From: Imbricaverruca yamaguchii
Taxonomy: Eukaryota; Arthropoda; Thecostraca; Neoverrucidae
NCBI GenBank assembly: GCA_034440575.1
Contig: JAOTOL010001473.1
Coordinates: 513,501-577,500, forward strand
DNA: 64,000 nucleotides
Reading direction: 5' to 3'
In this document: piece by piece, positions 22,418 to 32,520 of the stretch
Layout of the letters: every line of letters begins with the position of its first letter
Numbering within the stretch: the stretch's first letter is position 1
Translations under genes and position numbers: made by a program
The notes under the pieces: model-generated
What the model was told of the DNA's origin: nothing
Seen by the model: the letters and a program-made list of their open reading frames with translations, nothing else
Databases searched by the model: none

Positions 22418-22690
22418 GCTGTGAACTCCATGGCGCCTATCTCCACCTCCACACCATTGTAGCTGTCGCGTGGTGAAGGTCCACGCTCCTGGCGCCTGTT
22501 TCCACTTCTACACCATTGTAACTGCCGCGTGGTGAAGGTCCACGCTCCTAGCGCCTGTTTCCACCTCCACACCATTGTAACTGCCGCGTGGTGAAGGTTC
22601 ACGCTCCTGTCACCTATCTCCACCTCCACACCATTGTAACTGCCGCGTGGTGAAGGTCCACGCTCCTGGCGCCTGTCTCCTTCTATGACC
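22418..22690 (+). repeat. 59-bp tandem repeat, about 4.5 copies
   Basis: The unit contains CACCTCCACACCATTGTAAC and TGCCGCGTGGTGAAGGTCCA. The last copy runs into the polypyrimidine region before exon 13. Confidence 0.92.
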
Positions 22691-22717
22691 TCCACGTGAC
22701 ATGTGACCTGTGTCCAG

Positions 22718-22870
22718 CTCCTCGCTCGTGCTACCTGCCGTTGGCGGGTCAGGAGCAGCTGGTGCCGTGCAACACGACGACAGCCTGCATCCTGCTCAGC
22801 TGGATCTGCGACGGCGAGGACGACTGCTGGGACAACTCCGACGAGGCTAACTGCACCAGCTATATGGCCG
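22718..22870 (+). CDS. LRP1: LRP1-like exon 13: LDLa module 4 of cluster III
   Basis: Acceptor TGTGTCCAG, donor GTCAGC, phase 1 to 1. It encodes a long-loop LDLa: [39 protein letters not shown]. The long first loop matches the fourth module of LRP1 cluster III, which also has an extended loop. The donor with C at +3 is less usual; the end is inferred from phase with exon 14. Confidence 0.88.
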
Positions 22871-23250
22871 GTCAGCTCCAGCGCTGTTCTGGTCGGATTT
22901 CTCGTCTTGTGTCGTTTCTGGCGCTGTCGTGGCCAGACCTCGTGTGCTCTGGATCAGATGGGCCGTCTGCTCGGGTCAGATGTATCGCGCCCGGCCCGGC
23001 TGGTCTGTTGTCGTGGCTGGTGCTAGAATTGTCACCAGCCAGTACCAGTACACTAGGCGTTGGCCAGTGCGTAGCAATATTCGTGCCAGTACACACTTTA
23101 ATCCTAGTACATCATCTCGAGCTCTGCCGGTGCCCATTGCACGTCTTGACGGCATGCTGTCCCCGACAGTGTGTTCTGTCGGCTGCACTGCCGCCGACAG
23201 CTTCAAAATGTTGCCCTACTTGGCATGGCTACTCTGACCAATGCCATTTC
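22871..23250 (+). other. First part of intron 13
   Basis: Unique sequence with no array, and nothing recognised. The open frames running through it are extensions of exon 13 or chance. Confidence 0.55.
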
Positions 23251-23254
23251 TGAC

Positions 23255-23370
23255 ATGTGTTTGGGTCGCAGTACCGTCTCTGCCATGTATTTCGGTCGCG
23301 GTACCGTCTCTACCATGTGTTTCGGTCGCAGTACCGTCTCTGACATGTGTTTCGGTCACAGTACCGTCTC
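23255..23370 (+). repeat. 30-bp repeat carrying the exon 14 acceptor, 4 copies
   Basis: Units are TTCGGTCGCAGTACCGTCTC plus TGCCATGTGT. The last copy is the real acceptor and exon start (TTCGGTCACAG/TACCGTCTCTG). One earlier copy has lost the AG (GTCGCGGTACC). Confidence 0.95.
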
Positions 23371-23511
23371 TGCCGACGTCTGAGGAGTGCCAGGCGGACT
23401 TCTTCCGGTGTCGGACAGGCCATTGCATTCCGGCCCACTGGCGCTGCGATCAGACCAACGACTGCCAGGACCATCTGCCCGGCGAGCCAAGCTCGGACGA
23501 AATCCATTGCG
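23362..23511 (+). CDS. LRP1: LRP1-like exon 14: LDLa module 5 of cluster III
   Basis: Acceptor GGTCACAG, donor GTCAGT, phase 1 to 1. LDLa: ECQADFFRCRTGHCIPAHWR, C-D-Q-T-N-D-C, then an acidic loop enlarged by several residues (QDHLPGEPSSDEIHC) compared with the usual D-x-S-D-E. Both borders of this exon are repeated in the flanking arrays. Confidence 0.9.
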
Positions 23512-23990
23512 GTCAGTCACCTACACCAGTGTGGTCAGTCACCTCCACAAGTGTGGTCAGTCACCTCCACCAGTGTGGTCAGTCGCCTCCACCAGTGTGG
23601 TCAGTCGCCTCCACCAGTGTGGTCAGTCACCTCCACCAGTGTGGTCAGTCGCCTCCACCAGTGTGGTCAATCGCCTCCACCAGTGTGGTCAGTCGCCTCA
23701 CAAGTGTGGTCAGTCGCCTCACAAGTGTGGTCAGTCGCCTCACAAGTGTGGTCAGTCGCCTCACAAGTGTGGTCAGTCACCTCCACCAGTGTGGTCAGTC
23801 GCCTCCAACAGTGTGGTCAGTCGCCTCCACCAGTGTGGTCAGTCACCTCCACCAGTGTGGTCAGTCACCTCCACCAGTGTGGTCAGTCGCCTCCACCAGT
23901 GTGGTCAGTCGCCTCACAAGTGTGGTCAGTCGCCTCACAAGTGTGGTCAGTCGCCTCACAAGTGTGGTCAGTCGCCTCCTGAGGTTACGT
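23505..23990 (+). repeat. 19-22-bp minisatellite carrying the exon 14 donor, about 24 copies
   Basis: The unit GTGTGGTCAGTCACCTCCAC continues the real border TTGCG/GTCAGTCACC. A 19-bp variant (GTCAGTCGCCTCACAAGTG) forms two blocks. The exon frame stays open across the whole array. Confidence 0.96.
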
Positions 23991-24029
23991 ACGGGTGGTG
24001 TACGACTGCGGACACTGTGGGCGGGTGGC

Positions 24030-25170
24030 CGTTACACTGACGTCTGGCGCACCGTTACACTGACGTCTGGTGCACCGTTACACTGACGTCTGGTGCATCG
24101 TTACACTGACGTCTGGCGCACCGTTATCACTGACGTCTGGCGCACCGTTACACTGACGTCTGGCGCACCGTTACACTGACGTCTGGCGCACCGTTATCAC
24201 TGACGTCTGGCGCACCATTACACTGACGTCTGGCGCACCGTTACACTGACGTCTGGCGCACCGTTACACTGACGTATGGCGCACCGTTACACTGGCGTCT
24301 GGCGCATCGTTACACTGACATCTGGCGCACCGTTATCACTGACGTCTGGCGCACCGTTACACTGACGTCTGGTGCACCGTTACACTGACGTCTGGCGCAC
24401 CGTTATCACTGACGTCTGGCGCACCATTACACTGACGTCTGGCGCACCGTTACACTGACGTCTGGCGCACCGTTACACTGACGTATGGCGCACCGTTACA
24501 CTGGCGTCTGGCGCATCGTTACACTGACATCTGGCGCACCGTTATCACTGACGTCTGGCGCACCGTTACACTGACGTCTGGTGCACCGTTACACTGACGT
24601 CTGGCGCACCGTTACACTGACGTCTGGCGCACCGTTACACTGACGTCTGGCGCACCGTTACACTGACGTCTGGCGCACCGTTACACTGACGTCTGGTGCA
24701 CCGTTACACTGACGTCTGGCGCACCATTACACTGACGTCTGGCGCACCGTTACACTGACGTCTGGTGCACCGTTACACTGACGTCTGGTGCACCGTTACA
24801 CTGACGTCTGGCGCACCATTACACTGACGTCTGGCGCACCGTTACACTGACGTCTGGCGCACCGTTACACTGACGTATGGCGCACCGTTACACTGGCGTC
24901 TGGCGCATCGTTACACTGACATCTGGCGCACCGTTATCACTGACGTCTGGCGCACCGTTACACTGACGTCTGGCGCACCGTTACACTGACGTCTGGTGCA
25001 CCGTTACACTGACGTCTGGCGCACCGTTACACTGACGTCTGGTGCACCGTTACACTGGCGTCTGGCGCACCGTTACACTGACATCTGGCGCACCGTTATC
25101 ACTGACGTCTGGCGCACCGTTACACTGACGTCTGGTGCACCGTTACACTGACGTCTGGCGCACCGTTACA
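24030..25170 (+). repeat. 23-bp minisatellite next to the exon 15 acceptor, about 49 copies
   Basis: The unit CGCACCGTTACACTGACGTC plus TGG is followed by the real acceptor GCACCGTTACAG/AT. Array copies have TTACAC where the acceptor has TTACAG, so the AG is lost in them. A block of about 70 bp with GACGTATGG, GCATCG and TTATCACTG variants recurs three times (about 24270, 24480, 24870), showing higher-order duplication. Confidence 0.97.
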
Positions 25171-25171
25171 G

Positions 25172-25291
25172 ATAACATGTGCCGCATGGTGGACCACTTC
25201 CGGTGTACCTCTGGCCGCTGTATCCCGGCCAGCTGGCAGTGCGACGGCGACGCCGATTGTACCGACGGCAGCGACGAGACCGACGACTGCA
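25172..25291 (+). CDS. LRP1: LRP1-like exon 15: LDLa module 6 of cluster III
   Basis: Acceptor CCGTTACAG, donor GTGAGT, phase 1 to 1 (a symmetric single-module exon of 120 nt). LDLa: [38 protein letters not shown], with the full acidic calcium site. Confidence 0.95.
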
Positions 25292-25449
25292 GTGAGTGTG
25301 CGATCGGCACCACGTGCTACCACGCCCACCGGCCGGCCGACCGCCCCCGGAGGCATCTGGCGCAGCTGATCGCAGGACGCGCTGGCGGTGCCGAACGTCG
25401 TGGTTGTCGGTGATAGGGCAGATGAGCACTTTGCATTACACTGCCACCC

Positions 25450-25705
25450 ACATTTAACTTGGCATCCACGTCTGACACCTGGCATGACACTGCACGTCTC
25501 ATGTCTGACCAAACACCCAAGACCGACACCTGACATGACACTGCAAGTCTCATGTCTGACCAAGCACCTACGACTGACACCTGACATGACACTGCACGTC
25601 TCATGTCTGACCAAACACCCACGACTGACGTCTGACCTGACACTGCACGCCTCATGTCTGACCAGACACCCGCGTCTGACACCTGACCTGACAAACGTCA
25701 CGTCT
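25450..25705 (+). repeat. 51-bp tandem repeat, about 5 copies
   Basis: The unit contains GACACCTGACATGACACTGC and CGTCTCATGTCTGACCAAAC (17 codons). It does not include either exon border. Confidence 0.93.
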
Positions 25706-25730
25706 GATGACGACTGGGGCTGTGTCGCAG

Positions 25731-25917
25731 AGAACAAGACGTGCACTGTGGGTCAGTTCGCGTGCGACTCGGGCCGCTGCATTCCGGCGCACTGGCTGTG
25801 CGACGGAGACCGCGACTGTCCCGGCGACAGCGACGTCGGCGAGGACGAGGTCCAGTCGGCCTGTCTGGCCCAGAACCTGCAGTGTGACGACGACAGCTTC
25901 CGCTGCGTCACCGGCGG
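25731..25917 (+). CDS. LRP1: LRP1-like exon 16: LDLa module 7 and first part of module 8
   Basis: Acceptor TGTCGCAG, donor GTACGT, phase 1 to 2. Module 7: TCTVGQFACDSGRCIPAHWL, C-D-G-D-R-D-C, then an enlarged acidic loop PGDSDVGEDEVQSAC. Module 8 starts LQCDDDSFRCVTGG and is completed in exon 17 by CIPKSAYC. I set the donor at GG/GTACGT because it alone gives phase 2 for exon 17. Confidence 0.92.
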
Positions 25918-25944
25918 GTACGTGATGCCGCCGACTCACAGGCG

Positions 25945-26860
25945 GACACTGCACCCGGGGTCAGGGAGTCTCACACCACACCTGGGGTCAAGGAATCTCG
26001 CCACACCCGGGGACAAGGAGTCTCACCACACCCGGGGACAGGGAGTCTCATACCACACCCGGGGCCAGGGAGTCTCACACCACACCCGGGGACAGGGAGT
26101 CTCACACCACACCCGGGGCCAGGGAGTCTCACACCACACCCGGGGTCAGGGAGTCTCACACCACACCCTGGGTCAGGGAGTCTCACACCACACCCGGGGC
26201 CAGGGAGTCTCACACCACACCCGGGGTCAGGGAGTCTCACACTACACCCGGGGTCAGGGAGTCTCACACCACACCCGGGGACAGGGAGTCACACCACACC
26301 CGGGGTCAGGGAGTCTCACACCACACCCTGGGACAGGGAGTCTCGCACCGAACCCTGGGTCAGGGAGTCTCACACCACACCCTGGGACAGGGAGTCACAC
26401 CACACCCGGGGACAGGGAGTCACACCACACCCGGGGACAGGGAGTCTCACACCACACCCGGGGACAGGGAGTCACACCATATACCCGGGGACAGGGAGTC
26501 TCGCCACACCCGGGGCCAGGGAGTCTCACACCACACCCGGGGCCAGGGAGTCTCACACCACACCCGGGGCCAGGGAGTCTCGCCACACCCGGGGCCAGGG
26601 AGTCTCACACCACACCCGAGGTCAGGGAGTCTCACACCACACCCGGGGCCAGGGAGTCTCACACCACACCCGGGGACAGGGAGTCTCACACCACACCCGG
26701 GGCCAGGGAGCCTCACACCACACCCGGGGTCACGGAGTCTCACACCACACCCGGGGACAGGGAGTCTCACAACACACCCGGGGCCAGGGAGTCTCACACC
26801 ACACCCGGGGCCAGGGAGTCTCACACCACACCCTGGGTCGGGCAGTTTCATACTGTACAC
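25945..26860 (+). repeat. 24-bp minisatellite, about 37 copies
   Basis: The unit CACACCCGGGGTCAGGGAGT plus CTCA, with GGACAGG and GGCCAGG variants, lies in the first part of intron 16. The exon 16 frame reads through it without a stop to 26893. Confidence 0.97.
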
Positions 26861-26879
26861 AGGGAGTATCACACTTTAC

Positions 26880-27100
26880 ACATCGTCAGGTAATCTAACA
26901 CTGAACACAAGGTCGGGTAGTCTCACACTGAACACAGGGTCGGGTAGTCTCACACTGCATGCAGGGTCGGGTAATCTCACACTGTACACAGGGTCGGGTA
27001 GTCTTACATTGTACACAGGGTTGGGTATTCTCAGTGTACACAGGGTCGGGTGGTTTTATATTGTACACAAAGCCGGGGAGTCTCACACCATACCCACCAT
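26880..27100 (+). repeat. 27-bp minisatellite, about 7 copies
   Basis: The unit GTCGGGTAGTCTCACACTGA plus ACACAGG is a distant relative of the preceding array (shared AGTCTCACAC). Confidence 0.9.
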
Positions 27101-27159
27101 TGAGAGGTCACAGCATACCGAAGTTCGAACACCAGGGTTTGGCATCCAGGGTTTGGTAG

Positions 27160-28130
27160 TCCCACACCATACCCACTGTCTGGGAGGAGTCCCACACCAT
27201 ACCCACTGTATGGGAGGAACCCCACGCCGTATCCACTGTCTGGGAGGAGTCCCACACCATACCCACTGTATGGGAGGAGTCCCACACCATACCCACTGTA
27301 TGGGAGGAACCCACCGTATCACTGTTGGGGTCACACCATACCCACTGTCTGGGAGGAGTCCCACACCATACCCACTGTATGGGAGGAGTCCCACACCATA
27401 CCCACTGTATGGGAGGAACCACACGCCGTATCCACTGTCTGGGAGGAGTCCCACACCATACCCACTGTATGGGAGGAGTCCCACACCATACCCACTGTAT
27501 GGGAGGAACCCCACGCCGTATCCACTGTCTGGGAGGAGTCCCACACCATACCCACTGTATGGGAGGAGTCCCACACCATACCCACTGTATGGGAGGAACC
27601 ACACGCCGTATCCACTGTCTGGTAGGAGTCCCACACCATACCCACTGTATGGGAGGAGTCCCACACCATACCCACTGTATGGGAGGAACCACACGCCGTA
27701 TCCACTGTCTGGTAGGAGTCCCACACCGTGTCCACTGTCTGGTAGGAGTCCCACACCATACCCACTGTATGGGAGGAGTCCCACACCATACCCACTGTAT
27801 GGGAGGAACCCCACGCCGTATCCACTGTCTGGTAGGAGTCCCACACCATACCCACTGTATGGGAGGAGTCCCACACCATACCCACTGTATGGGAGGAACC
27901 ACACGCCGTACCCACTGTTTGGGGTGAGTCTCACACCGTGCCCACTGTCTGGGAGGAGTCCCATACCGTGCCTACTGTCTGGGATGAGTCTCACACCGTG
28001 CCCAGAGTCGGGGAGGAGTCCTACACCGTACCCACAGTCGGGGAGGAGTCCTACACCGTGCCCACAGTCGGGGAGGAGTCCTACACCGTACCCACAGTCG
28101 GGGAGGAGCTCGACGCCGTGCCTACAGCCG
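27160..28130 (+). repeat. 30-bp minisatellite with 90-bp higher-order unit
   Basis: About 32 copies of a CCCACACCATACCCACTGTA-type unit. From about 27180 to 27920 three variants recur in fixed order (CTGTCTGG..GAGTCC, CTGTATGG..GAGTCC, CTGTATGG..GAACC), giving a 90-bp period. After 27920 the copies diverge. Confidence 0.96.
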
Positions 28131-28179
28131 TCGGGCCTACCCCAGCTGTCAGCTGCACTGCTGGCGTTGACCCGACGTC

Positions 28180-28810
28180 GTCCGTCAGGTGTAGCCCCAA
28201 GTCTGCCTGCTGTGACGGCACCACCGACTGTATGGACGAGCCGCATCGTGTCCCACAACACCTCCCTGTCCCGTCAGGTGTATCCCGAAGTCTGCCTACT
28301 GTGACGGCACCACCGACTGTATGGACGAGCCGCATCGTGTCACACAACACCTCCCTGTCTCGTCAGGTGTATCCCGAAGTATGCCTACTGTGATGGCACC
28401 ACCGACTGTATGGACGAGCCGCATCGTGTCACACAACATCTCCCTGTCCCGTCAGGTGTATCCCGAAGTCTGCCTACTGTGACGGCACCATCGACTGTCT
28501 GAACGAGCCGCATCGTGTCACACAACATCTCCCTGTCCCGTCAGGTGTATCCCGAAGTCTGCCTACTGTGACGGCACCATCGACTGTCTGAACGAGCCGC
28601 ATCGTGTCACACAACATCTCCCTGTCCCGTCAGGTGTATCCCGAAGTCTGCCTACTGTGACGGCACCATCGACTGTCTGAACGAGCCGCATCGTGTCACA
28701 CAACATCTCCCTGTCCCGTCAGGTGTATCCCGAAGTCTGCCTACTGTGACGGCACCACCGACTGTATGGACGAGCCGCATCGTGTCACACAACACTCCCT
28801 GTCCCGTCAG
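28180..28810 (+). repeat. 88-89-bp repeat: partial copies of exon 17 with acceptor, 7 copies
   Basis: Each unit starts with the exon 17 acceptor and first 48 or so exon bases (GTGTATCCCGAAGTCTGCCT, then ACTGTGACGGCACC). It lacks 9 exon bases (GGATCGGAC) and one later G, then continues CATCGTGTCACACAACA and CTCCCTGTCCCGTCAG. All copies keep the acceptor AG, but the changed acidic loop shows they are not functional LDLa exons. Confidence 0.95.
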
Positions 28811-28933
28811 GTGTATCCCGAAGTCTGCCTACTGTGACGGCACCACCGACTGTATGGACGGATCGGACGAGCCGGCATCGTGTCGCCTGGAACATAACTG
28901 TGTCGACGGCCAGTTCAGCTGCGTCAACGGACT
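28811..28933 (+). CDS. LRP1: LRP1-like exon 17: LDLa module 8 (rest) and start of module 9
   Basis: Acceptor CCCGTCAG, donor GTGAGT, phase 2 to 2. It encodes [24 protein letters not shown], then [12 protein letters not shown] of module 9. It is the only copy with the intact GSDE calcium loop after seven truncated copies, so I take it as the real exon. Using an upstream copy would damage module 8. Confidence 0.9.
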
Positions 28934-28965
28934 GTGAGTAGCAGCCCCTGTACACCCGCGCTGTG

Positions 28966-28998
28966 GAGGAGCCGAGCCGAGCCGAGCCGAGCCGACTG
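28966..28998 (+). repeat. (GAGCC)n microsatellite
   Basis: Five or so GAGCC units just after the exon 17 donor. Confidence 0.85.
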
Positions 28999-29099
28999 TG
29001 TCGGGGGTACCGAGCAACACCTGACGCCTGCCGTGTGACCAAACATCATCTACGTCTGACACATTACCCGACACCTCGCACCTGACACATGCGACTAAC

Positions 29100-29300
29100 C
29101 GTTGGAGGTATGAACGTATGTTGTTCGTATGTGCCTGCGCGAGCACGGCTGGCATGTGAATCTTTTGCCGGCGGAGGTGTGAACAGTTGTACGTATGTGC
29201 CTGTGTGAGCACGACTGGGATGTGAATCTTTTGCCGGCGGAGGTGTGAACAGTTGTACGTATGTGCTTGTGTGAGCACGACTGGGATGCGGATCTCGTGC
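29100..29300 (+). repeat. 66-bp tandem repeat, 3 copies
   Basis: Units have GTATGTGCCTGTGTGAGCAC and TTTTGCCGGCGGAGGTGTGA. No exon sequence is included. Confidence 0.9.
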
Positions 29301-29771
29301 CCGGCTGCAAGTACACTACCGCAGCGGTTTCATGATGGTCATTCCTGATATGTGTATCCACAGAGAGGGAAAAAAATTAACTAATGCCTCAACCCTCCTA
29401 GTGCGGGGGGCGGATTCATTTTCACTCGAGCATTTTCAGAGGTGGCTTCTGAATCGTTCATGCTGTCGCTTTGAAATGTGGTGCATATATTCGGACAATT
29501 GGTGGCGTTTAAAAAAATAACGAGTTCTCTCAAGATTCCGGAGCTGGAGTGGGTAATAAAAGCCATGACCTGGTCTGCGTGCCGTGTGTGTGCGTGTGCG
29601 TGCGCGTGCGTGAGCGTGTGCGTGTGCGGGGTAAACCGATCAAAGCCGACAAACGTTTTGCTTTTTGCTTAGCAATCTTGGATGGTCCTGTTCATTGTCC
29701 AACAGTAACAGTAATGAGGTGTCTTAATAATATGATAGGGCGAACAACTTATCGTAGCGTCTCATTTTCAG
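29301..29771 (+). other. End of intron 17
   Basis: Unique sequence with a GTGTGCGTGC-type microsatellite at 29577-29632. It ends in a good acceptor CTCATTTTCAG. Confidence 0.65.
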
Positions 29772-29848
29772 ATGTGTACCGAGTGCCGCCGTATGTGACG
29801 GTACAAACGACTGTGGAGATCTTAGCGACGAGACATTCCCAGTTTGTG
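29772..29848 (+). CDS. LRP1: LRP1-like exon 18: rest of LDLa module 9
   Basis: A small 77-nt exon, acceptor CATTTTCAG, donor GTAAGT, phase 2 to 1. It encodes CVPSAAVCDGTNDC, GDLSDETFPVC. Its sequence is less GC-rich than the others. As in exon 17, the intron sits just before the third cysteine of the module. Confidence 0.9.
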
Positions 29849-30628
29849 GTAAGTGACCAGACATTGGCGCAAGGAAAGAGACAACGGGCGCCTGCTCTCC
29901 TCATTTCTGGACAGTTATCACAATTGACTCACGGCAATGCCATGCAGATATTGGCGTGCAAGCTGTCTCTGCTCCTAGTCGTTTTTTTCTTTCTTTGGAT
30001 CATTTTATGCCTCTACAACGGAACGTCCATTGTGTGATGGGTGACCTGAAGCGGTTTTCTGCATAAAGCCAGCTGAACACCCCTACAACAGAACGTTGCT
30101 AGTTGCCCTGGGTGACCTGAAGTTTTTTTCCGCATAAAGTAAGCTTTTGCATCGCTAAAACTAAATGTTCCTGGTCGTGGTGGTAACCCAGTGAATTTTC
30201 TCATCTGAAGTCAGCTGAGCTGTATGGCCATGCTCGGTTCTGGTGGACGCGTTTCTACGTAGTTCAGCAGGTTTCGAGCGGCATATCAATCTCGCTCATC
30301 TGCCGGATTTGGCTAATTCCTCCGCCGTTTTAGAAGCAATATTTGTGAGTTTATTTTTGTATTACCAAGTTAAAGCGAACTTTCTTTTTGGGTGCTCTTG
30401 TGGTTATACGCAGTATGCTATGGATCTTTCCACAAAATACTTTTTACACCTCATTAGTGTTTTGGTCGGCTGAGTGGAGTAGCCGTTCCGAAAGATTCCC
30501 GGCAATGGTGTTTAAGAGATGGCTTAAATACCAGGTGGTCGGTGACCGACAGTCGAGTGTGCGAATATGTCCGCCACCAGTACGTGCCCGGCGTGGATGG
30601 TGGGCGGTCACGCGTTTGGTTGGTGCAG
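29849..30628 (+). other. Intron 18, no array
   Basis: Unique, AT-richer sequence with nothing recognised. It ends GGTTGGTGCAG. Confidence 0.6.
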
Positions 30629-30781
30629 ATCGGCGAGGTACCGTGGACTCGGCCACACCTGCGCCTGGATCCTGCGGTCCGGCCTCCTTCCTCTGCGACA
30701 ACGGCGTCTGCATCAACATCACGGTGGTCTGCGACACTCACGACGACTGCGGGGACGGCAGCGACGAGACCGTCCTGTGCC
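30629..30781 (+). CDS. LRP1: LRP1-like exon 19: LDLa module 10, last of cluster III
   Basis: Acceptor TTGGTGCAG, donor GTGAGT, phase 1 to 1. A linker rich in S/T/P ([14 protein letters not shown]) precedes [37 protein letters not shown] is a possible glycosylation site. This closes a cluster of exactly ten modules, as in LRP1 and LRP2. Confidence 0.93.
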
Positions 30782-30814
30782 GTGAGTGGCGCCAGCTAAG
30801 GGGCTGATGGCTCT

Positions 30815-31155
30815 GTCGCCGTCGTATTGGCCGACACTGAGCACGGGTACTGCCGTCGTAATGACCGACACTGAGCGCGGGTACTGCCGTCGTAATGACC
30901 GACACTGAGCGCGGGTACTGCCGTCGTAATGACCGACACTGAGCACGGGTACCGTCGTCGTATTGGCCGACACTGAGCACGGGTACTGTCGTCGCAATGA
31001 CTGATGCTGAGCACGGGTACTGCCGTCGTAATGACTGATGCTGAGCACAAGTATTACCGTGGTAATGATCGATACTGAGCACGACTAAGGCCGTCGTAAT
31101 GACTGACATTGAGTACGACTGCGGCCGTCATAATGACCAGCACTGACTGGAGCCG
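30815..31155 (+). repeat. 34-bp minisatellite, about 10 copies
   Basis: The unit GTCGTAATGACCGACACTGA plus GCGCGGGTACTGCC diverges toward the right end. Confidence 0.94.
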
Positions 31156-31179
31156 TAGGTAGCTGTGCTGACGTGCTGT

Positions 31180-32270
31180 GTCTGTCCCAGCGTATTGTGT
31201 CTATACCAATGTGCTATGTCTATACCAATATGCTGTGTCTGTGCCGACGTGCTGTGTCTGTGACGGCGTGCTGTGTCTGAACCAGCGTGCTGTGTCTGTA
31301 CCAGCGTACTGCGTCTGTGCCGGTGTGCTGTGTCTGTGCGGGTGTGTTGTGTCTATGCCGGCGTGCTGTGTTTGTGCCGGCGTGCTGTGTCTGTGCCGGC
31401 GTGCTGTGTCTGTGCCGACGTGCTGTGTCTGTACCAGCGTGCTGCGTCTGTGCCGGCGTGCTGTGTGTACCAGCGTGCTGTTTCTGTACCAGCGTGCTGT
31501 TTCTGTACCAGCGTGCTGTGTCTGTACCAACGTGCTGTGTCTGTACCAGCGTGCTGTGTCTGTACCAGCGTGCTGTGTCTGTACCAGCGTGCTGTGTCTG
31601 TGCCGGCGTGCTGTGTCTGTGCCGGCGTGCTGTGTCTGTACTAGCGTGCTGCGTCTGTGCCGGCGTGCTGTGTGTACCAGCGTGCTGTGTCTGTACCAGC
31701 GTGCTGTGTCTGTACCAGCGTGCTGTGTGTACCAGCGTGCTGTGTGTACCAGCGTGCTGTGTATGTGCCGGCGTGCTGTGTCTGTACCAGCGTGCTGTGT
31801 GTACCAGCGTGCTGTGTATGTGCCGGCGTGCTGTGTCTGTACCAGCGTGCTGTGTTTGTGCCGGCGTGCTGTGTCTGTACCAGCGTGCTGTGTCTGTACC
31901 AGCGTGCTGTGTCTGTGCCGGCGTGCTGTGTCTGTGCCGGCGTGCTGTGTCTGTGCCGGCGTGCTGTGTCTGTGCCGGCGTGCTGTGTCTGTGCCGGCGT
32001 GCTGTGTCTGTGCCGGCGTGCTGTGTCTGTGCCGGTGTGCTGTGTCTGTGCCGGTGTGCTGTGTCTGTGCCGGCGTGCTGTATCTGTACCAGCGTGCTGT
32101 GTCTGTGCCGGCGTGCTGTGTCTGTGCCGGCGTGCTGTGTCTGTGCCGGCGTGCTGTGTCTGTGCCGGCGTGCTGTGTCTGTGCCGGCGTGCTGTGTCTG
32201 TGCCGGTGTGCTGTGTCTGTACCAGCGTGCTGTGTCTGTGCCGGCGTGTTGTATCTGTGCCGGCGCTGTG
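31180..32270 (+). repeat. 19-bp minisatellite, about 57 copies
   Basis: The unit GTGCTGTGTCTGTGCCGGC has ACCAGC variants. With a 19-bp period every frame is open, giving false cysteine-rich ORFs on + and long ones on minus. Confidence 0.97.
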
Positions 32271-32353
32271 CGAGTCCGCGCGACTGTTTCTGCTGCGCGC
32301 GCGTCAGGCGGCAGTGTCGGTGACGCGGCGTCTCTCTCTCTCTGATATCACAG

Positions 32354-32442
32354 TACTGGACGAATGTGAGCTCCAGCCATGCCAGCACATCTGCGTCAAC
32401 GAGCCGGTCGGCTATAGCTGTCGGTGTACGCCCGGCTTCACG
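32354..32442 (+). CDS. LRP1: LRP1-like exon 20: EGF-like module
   Basis: Acceptor GATATCACAG after a CT-rich tract (CTCTCTCTCTC), donor GTCAGT, phase 1 to 0. It encodes LDECELQPCQHICVNEPVGY, SCRCTPGFT: five cysteines of an EGF whose sixth is the first cysteine of exon 21. This is the first of the pair after cluster III. Confidence 0.92.
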
Positions 32443-32520
32443 GTCAGTACCGCTGTCGGTCTGCGCCCGGCTTCACGGTCAATACAGCTGTTGGTGTGTG
32501 ACAGGCTTCATGGCAGCGTG
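32405..32520 (+). repeat. Three tandem copies of the exon 20 end plus donor (42 bp)
   Basis: TGTACGCCCGGCTTCACGGTCAGTACC is followed by TCTGCGCCCGGCTTCACGGTCAAT and a weaker third copy ending GGCTTCATGGCAG. The unit spans the exon border and donor; this is an array at an early stage. Confidence 0.9.

Noticed and set aside
31178..32323. Cysteine-rich + strand frame of 381 residues, like a small-cysteine protein
   Set aside because: A 19-bp repeat without frame preference; the cysteines come from TGT/TGC in the unit.
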